DNA from: Staphylococcus sp. KG4-3
Lineage (GTDB): Bacteria > Bacillota > Bacilli > Staphylococcales > Staphylococcaceae
DNA length: 64,000 nucleotides
Assembly (NCBI RefSeq): GCF_033597815.2
Contig: NZ_CP166245.1
Location: 2,046,001 to 2,110,000 of the forward strand
Reading direction: 5' to 3'
Shown: in pieces, positions 1 to 8,264 of the stretch
Position numbering within the stretch: position 1 is the stretch's first letter
Layout: the number at the start of each line of letters is the position of its first letter
Notes under the pieces: generated by a model
Told to the model about the DNA's origin: nothing
Seen by the model: the letters and a program-made list of their open reading frames with translations, nothing else
Databases searched by the model: none
Made by a program: the position numbers and the translations under genes

Positions 1-397
1 TTTCTCCACCTTCTTCAGCTGGGCATCCAAGTACAATAACTTTTCCTCCAATTTTATTTATGAGTTGTTTCAACGCGATACCCGCAAAAGTACTTGCCGT
101 TCCAATAATATTGTGACCACAAGCATGACCTAAACCTGGTAATGCATCATATTCTGCTAAGAATCCTATTGTAGGACCCGGTAAATCTGATTCATATCTA
201 GCTATGAAACCAGTAGCATGACCAGCGATATCCGTTTCGACTTCAAAATCATTGCTGTCTAACATTTCAATTAGTGATCTAGATGCAAAAATTTCTTCAT
301 TTCCTAATTCAGGTCTTTGATGTATTTGATGGCTCATTTCCAAAAATTTATATTTATCATTTTCTATGTAATCTAAAATAATTTGTTTGTTTTCCAT
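1..397 (-). CDS. M20-family amidohydrolase/peptidase, N-terminal part (cut by window edge)
   Basis: The first about 132 codons of a zinc-dependent M20D-type amidohydrolase, a cytosolic family that cleaves N-acyl or peptide amide bonds; the substrate cannot be read from sequence. Seen: a motif GLGHACGHN (about residues 89-97), holding the conserved metal-binding cysteine and histidine, and PAEEGGEK near the truncated end, holding the catalytic glutamate pair. The ATG follows an AGGAGGG ribosome site. The gene is divergent from luxS across a 276-base spacer. The family call is firm; the specific function is open because the C-terminal part lies outside the window. Confidence 0.85.
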   Translation of the reverse strand, partial: MENKQIILDYIENDKYKFLEMSHQIHQRPELGNEEIFASRSLIEMLDSNDFEVETDIAGHATGFIARYESDLPGPTIGFLAEYDALPGLGHACGHNIIGTASTFAGIALKQLINKIGGKVIVLGCPAEEGGE

Positions 398-673
398 AGT
401 ATAAATACGCCCTCCTAATATTGCCTTTATAGCGATGAACACTAAAATGAAACGCAATAAGTAATTTATTTAATAACACAATTTATAATTCATAATGTAC
501 AAAACCTGTTTTAATTATTACTTATTCTATCGGGTTTGTTGGACTCTGTCATTAATTTTCTGAAATTTATAATAATTGTTAGCTATTCTATGAGTTTACC
601 CAAATACAGAAATTGTAAATACTGTTTGGTCTTGTTACAATTAGTTTATGTAAAATATTAGGAGGATAACACC
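398..673. other. Divergent promoter region between amidohydrolase and luxS
   Basis: An A+T-rich spacer that must hold the start signals of both flanking genes. Only the two ribosome sites are clear (AGGAGG on each side). I see no convincing riboswitch, operator palindrome or terminator. Confidence 0.4.
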
Positions 674-1144
674 ATGCCAAAAATGAATGTTGAAAGCTTC
701 AATTTAGACCACACAATTGTATCTGCGCCATTTGTAAGACTAGCAGGAAAAATGGAAGGCGCAAACGGAGATGTTATTCATAAATATGATATTCGTTTCA
801 AACAACCAAATAAAGAGCACATGGATATGCCAGGATTACATTCACTAGAACATCTTATGGCTGAAAATATCCGTAATCATTCAGATAAAGTCGTTGATAT
901 CAGTCCAATGGGATGTCAGACTGGCTTTTACGTTTCATTCATCAACCATGATGATTATAAAGATGTACTACAAATCATCGAAAAAACAATTCAAGACGTA
1001 TTAAATGCTACAGAGGTACCGGCTTGTAATGAAGTACAATGTGGTTGGGCAGCAAGTCATTCATTAGAAGGCGCAAAGGAAATCGCGCAAACATTTTTAG
1101 ATAAAAAAGATGAATGGCATGATATTTATGGTGAAAGTAAGTAA
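674..1144 (+). CDS. luxS: S-ribosylhomocysteine lyase (autoinducer-2 synthase)
   Basis: Cleaves S-ribosylhomocysteine to homocysteine and 4,5-dihydroxy-2,3-pentanedione, the AI-2 precursor, in the activated methyl cycle; a cytosolic homodimer. The 156-residue length is that of staphylococcal LuxS. The metal site HSLEH is at about residues 56-60, the conserved GCQTGFY segment at about 83-89, and the third metal ligand lies in ACNEVQCG near 117-124. The ATG has a TAGGAGG site. It stands as a single-gene unit followed by a strong hairpin terminator shared with the convergent deo operon side. The assignment is secure. Confidence 0.97.
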   Translation: MPKMNVESFNLDHTIVSAPFVRLAGKMEGANGDVIHKYDIRFKQPNKEHMDMPGLHSLEHLMAENIRNHSDKVVDISPMGCQTGFYVSFINHDDYKDVLQIIEKTIQDVLNATEVPACNEVQCGWAASHSLEGAKEIAQTFLDKKDEWHDIYGESK

Positions 1145-1203
1145 CTTTAAACTGGAGTCTCTACAAAAGATAGAACATGAGCAATTACTTATTATCAACA
1201 AAA

Positions 1204-1247
1204 AAGAAGAGGTTAAGCATGCACTTTCATGCCTAACCTCTTCTTTT
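1204..1247 (+). terminator. Intrinsic terminator of luxS
   Basis: A 16-17 bp stem (GAAGAGGTTAAGCATG paired with CATGCCTAACCTCTTC, one mismatch) followed by TTTTTT; an A run on the other side means it could also act on minus-strand transcripts. Confidence 0.85.
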
Positions 1248-1297
1248 TTATAAATCATAAATTTATTAATAGTAAATATAACAATCTTATCGCTACG

Positions 1298-1348
1298 CAA
1301 AAAAACGCTTCGAAGCAGACATTCTTTAATGTACACTTTGAAGCGTTT
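1298..1348 (-). terminator. Intrinsic terminator of the deo operon
   Basis: Inverted arms AAACGCTTCGAAG (1303-1315) and CTTTGAAGCGTTT (1336-1348), with an A run on the plus strand that becomes the U tract for the minus-strand transcript ending at the DoxX-like gene. Confidence 0.8.
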
Positions 1349-1369
1349 CTATTTATTCAAACTAATAAC

Positions 1370-1723
1370 TTATAGTTTACTTATCATTTTAATCATGACA
1401 AACTGTAGCGGAAGTCTACCATACAACGCCCACTTAGGCAGTTCTTTACCGCCTAATGGAATATTGTTACGCGCCATGTATATATTAGCTGGAAACACAG
1501 CCAATAAAAACGCAATGATAGCCTTTTTCAAGCATGTCGAAGGTTTGCGAGCTAGCAATAACAAACCAAAAACCACTTCAAACACACCAGTGATTAATAC
1601 TGCCGCTTTTCTAAACGGAAGGTATGTTGGTATGATTGCTCTAAATTTTTGTTCGTCTTTAAAATGCAAAATACCAGCGATACTAAAAACAATGCCAAAA
1701 ATCACTCTCGTTATTTTATTCAC
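1370..1723 (-). CDS. DoxX-like small membrane protein
   Basis: A 117-residue integral membrane protein with about four hydrophobic segments and a GILHF-type motif near the N terminus, as in the DoxX/DoxD-like family. The family is often linked to redox or thiol chemistry, but a role here is not established. The start is GTG and overlaps the deoB stop by four bases (GTGA), so it is translationally coupled as the last gene of deoC-pdp-deoB. A membrane protein in a deoxynucleoside-catabolism operon suggests a link to this pathway, which is inference only. Confidence 0.75.
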   Translation of the reverse strand: MNKITRVIFGIVFSIAGILHFKDEQKFRAIIPTYLPFRKAAVLITGVFEVVFGLLLLARKPSTCLKKAIIAFLLAVFPANIYMARNNIPLGGKELPKWALYGRLPLQFVMIKMISKL

Positions 1724-2907
1724 TTTTCAACACCCATTTCTTTTAAGTAACTTCTGCCAAACTCTGGTAATTTCACACCAAAGTTATCAGCAATCGTCGC
1801 TCCTAAAGAACTGAATGTGTTATCGACTGTTAATTCATGGTAGTCTTTAATTTTCGGACTAAACATCAATACTGGTACAAACTCTCTTGTATGATCTGTG
1901 CCGTCTGCAGTCGGATCATTTCCATGGTCGGCTGTAATAATCACTAAGTCGTCTTCTTGCAAATGATTAATAAGTTCTGGCAGACGCTCATCAAACTCTT
2001 TAAGAGCTTGTGCGTAACCACCTTTATCACGACGATGGCCATATAAGGCATCGAAATCAACAAGATTTAAGAAACTCATACCATTAAAGTCTCGTTGTAC
2101 TGTTTCAACTAATTTATCCATACCATCCATATTATCTTTAGTACGAATTGATTCTGTCACGCCTTCTCCATCAAAGATGTCGTTGATTTTACCTAGGGCT
2201 ATCACATCATAACCGTTATCTTTTAATTCATTCATTACTGTTCTTCCGAACGGTTTCAAGGCATAATCGTGTCTATTGGAAGTTCTTTTAAACGAACCAG
2301 GCTCACCTATATATGGTCTGGCAATAATTCTACCTATCAAATATTTTGGATCTTTAGTTAACTCTCTAACCTTCTCACATATATCGTATAACTCTTCTAA
2401 AGGTATTATATCTTCATGCGCAGCAATTTGAAGCACAGGATCCGCTGATGTATATACTATCAAATCACCCGTTTTCATTTGATGCTCTCCCCACTCATCA
2501 ATAATCTGAGTTCCTGAGGCAGGACGATTTGCCACAACTTTACGACCAGTTAATGATTCTATTTCACTAACGAGTTCTTCAGGAAAGCCTTCTGGATATA
2601 CTTTGAAGGGCTGCATTATATTTAGGCCCATAATTTCCCAATGACCAGTCATTGTATCTTTACCCACTGACGCTTCACTCATTTTAGTATAAAACGCTTG
2701 TGGTTGTGACTCTTGTTCAATAATTGGCAAAGGGTCAATGTTACCTAATCCCAGCTTTTGTAAGTTAGGCAAGTTTTGATTAAATCCTGCTAATGTGTGT
2801 TTTAATGTATGGCTGCCTTCATCATTAAAGGCTTTGGCATCAGGTCCTTCTCCAATACCAACTGAGTCCATAACAATTAAATGTACACGTTTGAATGGTG
2901 TAGTCAT
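1720..2907 (-). CDS. deoB: Phosphopentomutase
   Basis: Interconverts (deoxy)ribose 1-phosphate and (deoxy)ribose 5-phosphate, linking nucleoside phosphorylases to DeoC. It is an alkaline-phosphatase-superfamily enzyme with two metals: MDSVGIGE at the N terminus, the phospho-acceptor region [12 protein letters not shown] (about 85-96) and C-terminal TADHGNDPT supply metal and acceptor residues. I place the start at the ATG giving 395 residues: an AGGAG lies 8 bases upstream, whereas the GTG nine bases earlier overlaps that site. The ribosome site overlaps the pdp stop, so the two are coupled. In S. aureus, to my knowledge, deoB is encoded elsewhere. Confidence 0.95.
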   Translation of the reverse strand: MTTPFKRVHLIVMDSVGIGEGPDAKAFNDEGSHTLKHTLAGFNQNLPNLQKLGLGNIDPLPIIEQESQPQAFYTKMSEASVGKDTMTGHWEIMGLNIMQPFKVYPEGFPEELVSEIESLTGRKVVANRPASGTQIIDEWGEHQMKTGDLIVYTSADPVLQIAAHEDIIPLEELYDICEKVRELTKDPKYLIGRIIARPYIGEPGSFKRTSNRHDYALKPFGRTVMNELKDNGYDVIALGKINDIFDGEGVTESIRTKDNMDGMDKLVETVQRDFNGMSFLNLVDFDALYGHRRDKGGYAQALKEFDERLPELINHLQEDDLVIITADHGNDPTADGTDHTREFVPVLMFSPKIKDYHELTVDNTFSSLGATIADNFGVKLPEFGRSYLKEMGVEK

Positions 2908-2918
2908 GACGTTCACTC

Positions 2919-4220
2919 CTATTCAGTAATAATTTTATGAATCAATGTCGGTTCGGTACCAGTTTGACTTATCGTAATATTTTCATTGAGTTTGTCTTTG
3001 ACGTCATCAATTTGCTCTTTATTACTATGAATGGTTAATAGTGCTTCTCCTTCATTCACCTTGTCTCCTACTTTTTTATGCAATACGAGACCAACACTTA
3101 AATCAATATCATCTTCTTTTGTTTGTCTACCTGCACCTAACATCATCGAAGCAACACCTATCTCATTTGCAACGATTTCAGTTACAACCCCCGTCTTTGG
3201 TGATGGTAATTGAATTTGATATTTAGCTTGTGGTAATTTTTTTACATCATCTACAACTGAACCATTACCATCTTGATTTTCTAAAAATGTTCTAAAAGTT
3301 TCTAATGCTGAACCATTTTGAATTGCATTTTCTAACAATTGTCGTGCTTCGTCTAAGTCCTTAGCTTTACCACCTACAACGACCATTTGTGAGCCTAGTG
3401 TCATCACTAATTCTGTAAGGTCTTTTGGACCTTTACCTTGTAAAGTTTCAATTGCTTCTTTGACTTCCAGAGCATTTCCTATGGCATTGCCTAACGGTTG
3501 GCTCATATCAGAAATAATAGCCATCGTATTTCTACCTACATTGTTACCAATACTAACCATTGCATGCGCCAACGCTTCAGCTTCTTCGATTGTCTTCATA
3601 AACGCACCATTACCTGTTTTCACATCTAAAACAATGGCGTCTGCACCTGCAGCAATTTTTTTACTCATGATTGATGAAGCAATTAATGGAATCGAATTTA
3701 CAGTCCCCGTAACGTCACGAAGGCCATATAATTTTTTATCTGCTGGTGTAAGGTTGCCTGTTTGACCTATCACTGCGACTTTCGCTTCGTTGACTAATTT
3801 AACAAATTTATCTTCACTGATTTCCACATGGAAACCTGCTACAGATTCTAATTTATCAATCGTTCCACCAGTATGTCCTAGACCACGGCCACTCATTTTG
3901 GCTACAGGTACACCTACTGATGCTACTAAAGGTGCTAATACTAGTGTAGTTGTATCACCCACGCCACCAGTTGAATGCTTATCTACCTTAATCCCATCAA
4001 TATTAGATAAGTCTATGACATCACCAGAATTCACCATAGCCATTGTTAGTGCTGCACGTTCATCATCATTCATGTCTTGAAAATATATCGCCATAGCTAA
4101 ACTTGATGCTTGATAATCCGGAATATTACCATTGGTATATTCCTCAATAAAGTACTCAATCTCTTGTTTAGTCAATACTTGTCCATCACGTTTTTTTTCA
4201 ATAATATCTACCATTCTCAT
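2919..4220 (-). CDS. pdp: Pyrimidine-nucleoside phosphorylase
   Basis: Phosphorolyses thymidine, deoxyuridine and uridine to the base plus (deoxy)ribose 1-phosphate. The 433-residue length is typical of the class II nucleoside phosphorylases. Seen: KHSTGGVGD (phosphate binding, about 81-89), the family signature beginning [11 protein letters not shown] (about 110-120), and C-terminal segments containing ASMMLGAGR and LTIHS typical of the C-terminal domain. The ATG has GGGAGG nine bases upstream. It is the middle gene of deoC-pdp-deoB with a 2-base gap to the extended deoB frame, so all three products probably act in series on imported or salvaged nucleosides. Confidence 0.96.
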   Translation of the reverse strand: MRMVDIIEKKRDGQVLTKQEIEYFIEEYTNGNIPDYQASSLAMAIYFQDMNDDERAALTMAMVNSGDVIDLSNIDGIKVDKHSTGGVGDTTTLVLAPLVASVGVPVAKMSGRGLGHTGGTIDKLESVAGFHVEISEDKFVKLVNEAKVAVIGQTGNLTPADKKLYGLRDVTGTVNSIPLIASSIMSKKIAAGADAIVLDVKTGNGAFMKTIEEAEALAHAMVSIGNNVGRNTMAIISDMSQPLGNAIGNALEVKEAIETLQGKGPKDLTELVMTLGSQMVVVGGKAKDLDEARQLLENAIQNGSALETFRTFLENQDGNGSVVDDVKKLPQAKYQIQLPSPKTGVVTEIVANEIGVASMMLGAGRQTKEDDIDLSVGLVLHKKVGDKVNEGEALLTIHSNKEQIDDVKDKLNENITISQTGTEPTLIHKIITE

Positions 4221-4285
4221 ATGAGTTGGCCTCCCTTTTCAAATAAAGACGTAAAAACATTGATATTCCCACGATTAATGAGCAA

Positions 4286-4948
4286 TTAATAGTCAGAATT
4301 ACTTTCTAAACCTTGAATGATTTGAACACCAGCGCTTGCACCAATACGTGTAGCGCCTGCTTCAAGCATTTGGTTAAAATCATTTAGGTTTCTCACGCCA
4401 CCAGAAGCCTTAACTTCTAAGTCTTCTCCTACAGTATCTTTCATTAATTTTACATCTTCTGGAGTAGCACCTCCACCTGCAAAACCTGTTGAAGTTTTAA
4501 CAAAATCAGCACCTGCTGCTTTACTTAATTCTGATGCTTTAACTTTCTCTTCGTCTGTTAATAGGCATGTCTCAATAATAACTTTAACTGTTTTTCCATT
4601 AGCAGCGCCTACTACACCTTCAATATCCTTTTGAACTTCATCAAAACGACCGTCTTTTAGCGCACCAATATTAATGACCATATCTACTTCAGACGCGCCA
4701 TTTTTAATCGCATCTTCAACTTCAAACATTTTTGTTTCTGTTGTAGATGCACCTAAAGGAAATCCGATAACCGTACATACTAATACACCAGAATCTTTAA
4801 GTTGTTCTGCAGCATATTTAACGTGTGTAGGATTGATACAAACTGATTTAAAGCTAAATGACTTAGCTTCCTCAATAATTTTATCAATTTGAGCTCTCGT
4901 AGACTCTGGTTTAAGTAATGTGTGATCTATATATTTTGCGTAATTCAT
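4286..4948 (-). CDS. deoC: Deoxyribose-phosphate aldolase
   Basis: A class I aldolase splitting 2-deoxyribose 5-phosphate into glyceraldehyde 3-phosphate and acetaldehyde, the last step in feeding deoxynucleosides into glycolysis. The 220 residues form a TIM barrel. The Schiff-base lysine is in DFVKTSTGF (about 150-158), the second catalytic lysine in EVKASGGVR near 180, and the N terminus IDHTLLKP is characteristic. The ATG has AGGAGG. It is the first gene of the minus-strand deo operon and divergent from deoD, so the shared 170-base spacer is the likely control region; I could not define the operator. Confidence 0.96.
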   Translation of the reverse strand: MNYAKYIDHTLLKPESTRAQIDKIIEEAKSFSFKSVCINPTHVKYAAEQLKDSGVLVCTVIGFPLGASTTETKMFEVEDAIKNGASEVDMVINIGALKDGRFDEVQKDIEGVVGAANGKTVKVIIETCLLTDEEKVKASELSKAAGADFVKTSTGFAGGGATPEDVKLMKDTVGEDLEVKASGGVRNLNDFNQMLEAGATRIGASAGVQIIQGLESNSDY

Positions 4949-5121
4949 ATTAAATCCTCCTAATTATCTATATGTTTTCATACCACTCATAATTATAAAG
5001 CAAAATTAATAACATATCCTTAATAAATAACTTTTCTTTATCTCTATATTACAAAAATTAGCAAAAATAATAAACAAATGTTATCTTTAATTTGATAAAG
5101 AATTTAAAGGAGAAGATGACT

Positions 5122-5832
5122 ATGACAAAAGCAACACCTCATATTCAACCTAATGGGACTAAAATCGCTAAAACTGTATTAATGCCAGGCGATCCGCTTC
5201 GCGCAAAATATATTGCTGATAATTATTTAGAAAATGTTGAACAATTTAACGAAGTACGTAATATGTTCGGCTATACAGGTACATACAATGGTAAGGAAGT
5301 ATCAGTAATGGGCTCTGGAATGGGCGTACCAAGTATTGGTATTTATTCTTATGAACTTTATAATTTCTTTAATGTTGAAACAATTATTCGCATCGGTTCT
5401 TGCGGTGCATTACAAGAAAATGTGAACCTTTATGACGTTATTATTGCCCAAGGCGCTTCAACAAATTCCAGTTATGTTGAGCAATATAATATCCCAGGCC
5501 ATTTTGCACCATTGGCAGATTTTGACTTAATATTAAAAGCAAAACAAAAAGCAGACGATATTGGTGCAACAACTCATGTTGGTAATATCTTATCATCAGA
5601 CACATTCTATAATGCTGACGAAACATTCAATGAAAGATGGCAACGTATGGGTGTCTTAGGTATTGAAATGGAATCTGCAGCATTATATTTAAATGCCACT
5701 TATGCAAATAAAAAAGCCTTAGGTATTTTTACTGTAAGTGATCATATCTTACGCGATGAAGCTACAACAGCTGAAGAACGTCAAAACTCATTTACTCAAA
5801 TGATGGAAATTGCATTAGAAATCGCAGAATAA
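5122..5832 (+). CDS. deoD: Purine-nucleoside phosphorylase, DeoD type
   Basis: Phosphorolyses purine (deoxy)ribonucleosides to base plus sugar 1-phosphate; the hexameric DeoD (PNP_UDP) family. Seen: LMPGDPLRAKY near residues 19-29 (phosphate-binding GDPLRA), RIGSCGAL near 87-94 and EMESAAL near 178-184 (ribose-binding glutamate). I choose the ATG at 5122 (236 residues, the family length): AAAGGAG lies nine bases upstream, whereas the upstream in-frame ATGs sit too close to or before it. It is transcribed away from deoC-pdp-deoB, so purine and pyrimidine nucleoside degradation flank one control region. Confidence 0.95.
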   Translation: MTKATPHIQPNGTKIAKTVLMPGDPLRAKYIADNYLENVEQFNEVRNMFGYTGTYNGKEVSVMGSGMGVPSIGIYSYELYNFFNVETIIRIGSCGALQENVNLYDVIIAQGASTNSSYVEQYNIPGHFAPLADFDLILKAKQKADDIGATTHVGNILSSDTFYNADETFNERWQRMGVLGIEMESAALYLNATYANKKALGIFTVSDHILRDEATTAEERQNSFTQMMEIALEIAE

Positions 5833-5854
5833 CTCAATATTAAACCTTACTCTT

Positions 5855-5897
5855 AAGGTAAACTGTAATAGACCATTTACAGTTTACCTTTTATTTT
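5855..5897 (+). terminator. Terminator of deoD
   Basis: A 14-bp perfect stem (AAGGTAAACTGTAA / TTACAGTTTACCTT) followed by a T-rich tail. Confidence 0.85.
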
Positions 5898-5907
5898 TTG
5901 AGATAAA

Positions 5908-5955
5908 CAAAAAGAAGCTTCTCAGTACACCAAATGTCTGAAAAGCTTCTTTTTG
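5908..5955 (-). terminator. Terminator of dps
   Basis: Arms CAAAAAGAAGCTT (5908-5920) and AAGCTTCTTTTTG (5943-5955); AAAAA on the plus strand gives a U tract to the minus-strand dps message. Confidence 0.8.
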
Positions 5956-5983
5956 TATTTATTTATATTTTAGCCTGAATAGA

Positions 5984-6433
5984 TTATCTACCTAAATATG
6001 ATTTTAACATCCAGTTATGTTTATCAATATTTGTTTGCATACCAATGAACATATCTTCAGTTACGTCGTCTTCAGCATTTGAAGCAACTTCAATTGCTTG
6101 TTCTAACTGGTTTGATATATTATCGAAGTCTTTTGCAAGCTCTTCAACCATTTCTTCAGCTTTATAACCTTTTCCAGCTTCTTCGATAATTGAAAGTTCT
6201 AAACTTTCTTTTAAAGTTGCTACTGGATTACCACCTGCTGCCAAAATTCTTTCAGCTAAATCATCAATGTATTGGCTAGCTTCATCGTATAATTCTTCAA
6301 ATTTAGTGTGTAGTGAGAAGAAATTAGGCCCTTTTACATACCAATGAAAATTGTGTAATTTGGTGAATGCTACTGTCCAGTTTGCTACTTGTTGATTTAA
6401 TACTTTTACTACTTCTTCATTACTTTTTGCCAT
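5984..6433 (-). CDS. dps: Dps-family iron-storage/DNA-protection protein (MrgA)
   Basis: A dodecameric mini-ferritin that oxidises and stores iron with hydrogen peroxide and shields DNA under oxidative stress. The 149 residues are all-helical. The inter-subunit ferroxidase ligands appear as HNFHWYVKG (about 27-35) and the downstream D/E ligands in FEELYDEASQYIDDLAER (about 45-62). A PerR-type operator lies upstream of the start, matching the PerR control known for staphylococcal mrgA. Single-gene unit with its own terminator. The family and role are secure. Confidence 0.95.
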   Translation of the reverse strand: MAKSNEEVVKVLNQQVANWTVAFTKLHNFHWYVKGPNFFSLHTKFEELYDEASQYIDDLAERILAAGGNPVATLKESLELSIIEEAGKGYKAEEMVEELAKDFDNISNQLEQAIEVASNAEDDVTEDMFIGMQTNIDKHNWMLKSYLGR

Positions 6434-6506
6434 AAAAATCTCTCCTTTTAAAATTTATTATCGTCACAAAAGACGACATAAATCTTTTATTACAATAAAT
6501 ATTATA

Positions 6507-6521
6507 TAATAATAATTATAA
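6507..6521 (-). promoter_or_regulatory. PerR box upstream of dps
   Basis: On the minus strand it reads TTATAATTATTATTA, matching the PerR consensus TTATAATNATTATAA at all but two positions. It lies about 75 bases upstream of the dps start. Function is inferred from the known PerR regulation of mrgA. Confidence 0.7.
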
Positions 6522-6611
6522 TCTGTAAAGAGTTATAGCTGAATAAATTAGAATCATTTTAATCTGTATACAGATTAGATAACCACTTATATTATAACAA
6601 TAAGGTAGCGT

Positions 6612-7475
6612 TTATTCCAGGTCTTTTCTGTATGGCATTGCACCCTGAGCTCCTAATCCAGTCACTGAATAACTGCCTGCTAAATTAGCAAAAGCAACTG
6701 CCTGTTCTAATGGCTTGTTCTCAATTAGTGCAACTGCTAATGCACCATTAAATGTATCACCTGCACCTGTAGTATCAACTACTTGCTTTTTGTACCCCTC
6801 AACCAATTGTTGAGAATCGCTATAATACATTGCACCAGAAGCACCTTTAGTAACAATCAATTTATGTGGGTATGCTTTTAATGCATCATCAACTTGATTA
6901 TCAAATAACAGCTCACTTTCAGACTCATTCGGTGTTAGCCATGTTACTTTTTCAATTATTGTGTTATCCAATTTTCGATATGGTGCTGGATTTAATATAA
7001 CCTTCATATCATGGTCAACAGCATAATCAACAACATCTTTTATTGTTGATTCAGGTATTTCGTGTTGCATTACAATAATGTCTCCTGCACTAAAATTTTC
7101 AAGTTTTGGTAGAACTCTTTCTGCTGTTACATAGTTGTTTGACGCTGGTACTACAATGATACGGTTATCATCATCAAATAAAGTAATGTGGGCAGTCCCA
7201 GATTTCTCATTTTCGATAACATCCATATAAGTTGTATTAACATTATTCTGTTCTAAATTTGATAGAATTTGTTTGCCATTATCATCGTCACCGACAGCAC
7301 CTATCATATAAACCTCATTACTTAACCGAGCTGCTGCGACTGCCTGATTTGCACCTTTACCTCCTGGATTAGTAAAGAATGATTCCCCCATTACTGTTTC
7401 TCCAGCTTCAGGTAAGATTTCTGTTTGTACTACCAAATCAATTGATGCGCTACCTATCACTATAATTTTTCCCAT
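6612..7475 (-). CDS. rbsK: PfkB-family sugar kinase, probable ribokinase
   Basis: Phosphorylates ribose to ribose 5-phosphate with ATP, by family. The 287 residues are slightly shorter than the usual 300-310. Seen: N-terminal IGSASIDLV, the first PfkB signature GGKGANQAVAAARL (about 38-51), and the second, DTTGAGDTFNGALA, at about 236-249 with the catalytic Asp and the anion-hole glycines. No rbsD, transporter or LacI regulator adjoins it, so the substrate could be another pentose. It could pair functionally with the nucleoside-derived ribose pathway next door, which is inference. Confidence 0.85.
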   Translation of the reverse strand: MGKIIVIGSASIDLVVQTEILPEAGETVMGESFFTNPGGKGANQAVAAARLSNEVYMIGAVGDDDNGKQILSNLEQNNVNTTYMDVIENEKSGTAHITLFDDDNRIIVVPASNNYVTAERVLPKLENFSAGDIIVMQHEIPESTIKDVVDYAVDHDMKVILNPAPYRKLDNTIIEKVTWLTPNESESELLFDNQVDDALKAYPHKLIVTKGASGAMYYSDSQQLVEGYKKQVVDTTGAGDTFNGALAVALIENKPLEQAVAFANLAGSYSVTGLGAQGAMPYRKDLE

Positions 7476-7508
7476 GTCTGTATCCTCCGTAGTTTCAGTT
7501 GAAATTCA

Positions 7509-7892
7509 TTAATCAATAAAAAAAGATTTTTCGTAATCATTTGGTTGATGCCAATGTGTTTTCCACATATGATTTCTATTGTCAGCAAATAATTGATAAC
7601 CTAAATCCCTGATAAATTTAGGTGTTAAATGTAATAGTATCCCTATCCATTTATAATTAGTCAATGACGTTATCAGCGTTGTAATTGCATCTGATTTATA
7701 TTCTAAATGATCCCCTTCTTGTAATATAACGCTATCATATTGTTGAGTTTCAGGATAGTTTGATAATAGGTTCTGTGCTGTTTCGCCTTGTAATGATGCG
7801 AATTGATAGCGTCTAGACAAACCTTTTTGTATCAGCCATATTGCATAATTATAACAATAAACACAATTGCTATCGTAATAAACTATTGGCAT
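7509..7892 (-). CDS. DCC-family thiol-disulfide oxidoreductase-like protein (DUF393)
   Basis: A small soluble protein of 127 residues with the family signature near its N terminus (YYDSNCVYC, a CxxC pair). DUF393 proteins are predicted thioredoxin-like oxidoreductases with no defined partner. I use the ATG preceded by AAGGAG at 8 bases rather than the GTG that touches the site. It lies 33 bases upstream of the ribokinase start on the same strand, so the two may be cotranscribed. Confidence 0.75.
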   Translation of the reverse strand: MPIVYYDSNCVYCYNYAIWLIQKGLSRRYQFASLQGETAQNLLSNYPETQQYDSVILQEGDHLEYKSDAITTLITSLTNYKWIGILLHLTPKFIRDLGYQLFADNRNHMWKTHWHQPNDYEKSFFID

Positions 7893-8264
7893 ATTTAACA
7901 CTCCTTATATTATATAACTTTATAGTTAATTATTCATAAATTAAAATTCTCCTAACATTATTATAACCTAAATTACATAAAATAAATCATACTGCTACTG
8001 GTTACAAATAATATATTATTCAATATAAAATGGATAATCACAATAAAAAAAGCTTACCTCATCTATAAACTAAGATGATTGTAAGCTAATTTCCGCGATA
8101 AAAAAATATGTGAATATCTAAAACTTAAATATGGTATTGAATCAAAGTTACTATAATTAAAACATTTTTAAAAACAAGTCTAAGGACAGTGATTAACATG
8201 CTTTTATGCACATAGACGGTTAAAATATTGACGGTATCTTATTTGTGATTTGTGATTTGTGATA
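7893..8264. other. Intergenic region with a terminator hairpin and a tandem 7-mer
   Basis: It carries an imperfect hairpin at about 8049-8089 (AGCTTACCTCATCT / AGATGATTGTAAGCT) next to an A run, which fits termination of minus-strand transcription arriving from the EVE-domain gene, and a triple 7-mer (listed separately). The remaining sequence shows nothing else convincing. Confidence 0.5.
8242..8262. repeat. Three tandem copies of TTTGTGA
   Basis: Three exact copies of a 7-base unit directly downstream of the stop codon of the minus-strand EVE-domain gene. Likely a slippage-prone microsatellite with no evident coding effect. Confidence 0.7.

Noticed and set aside
1329..1814. 161-codon plus-strand ORF opposite the DoxX-like gene
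   Set aside because: It is a shadow frame: it runs antisense through the DoxX-like gene and the end of deoB and starts within a terminator stem without a ribosome site.
4949..5121. Operator palindrome between deoC and deoD
   Set aside because: Only short scattered A+T-rich matches are present; no symmetrical site or convincing -35/-10 pair could be defined.
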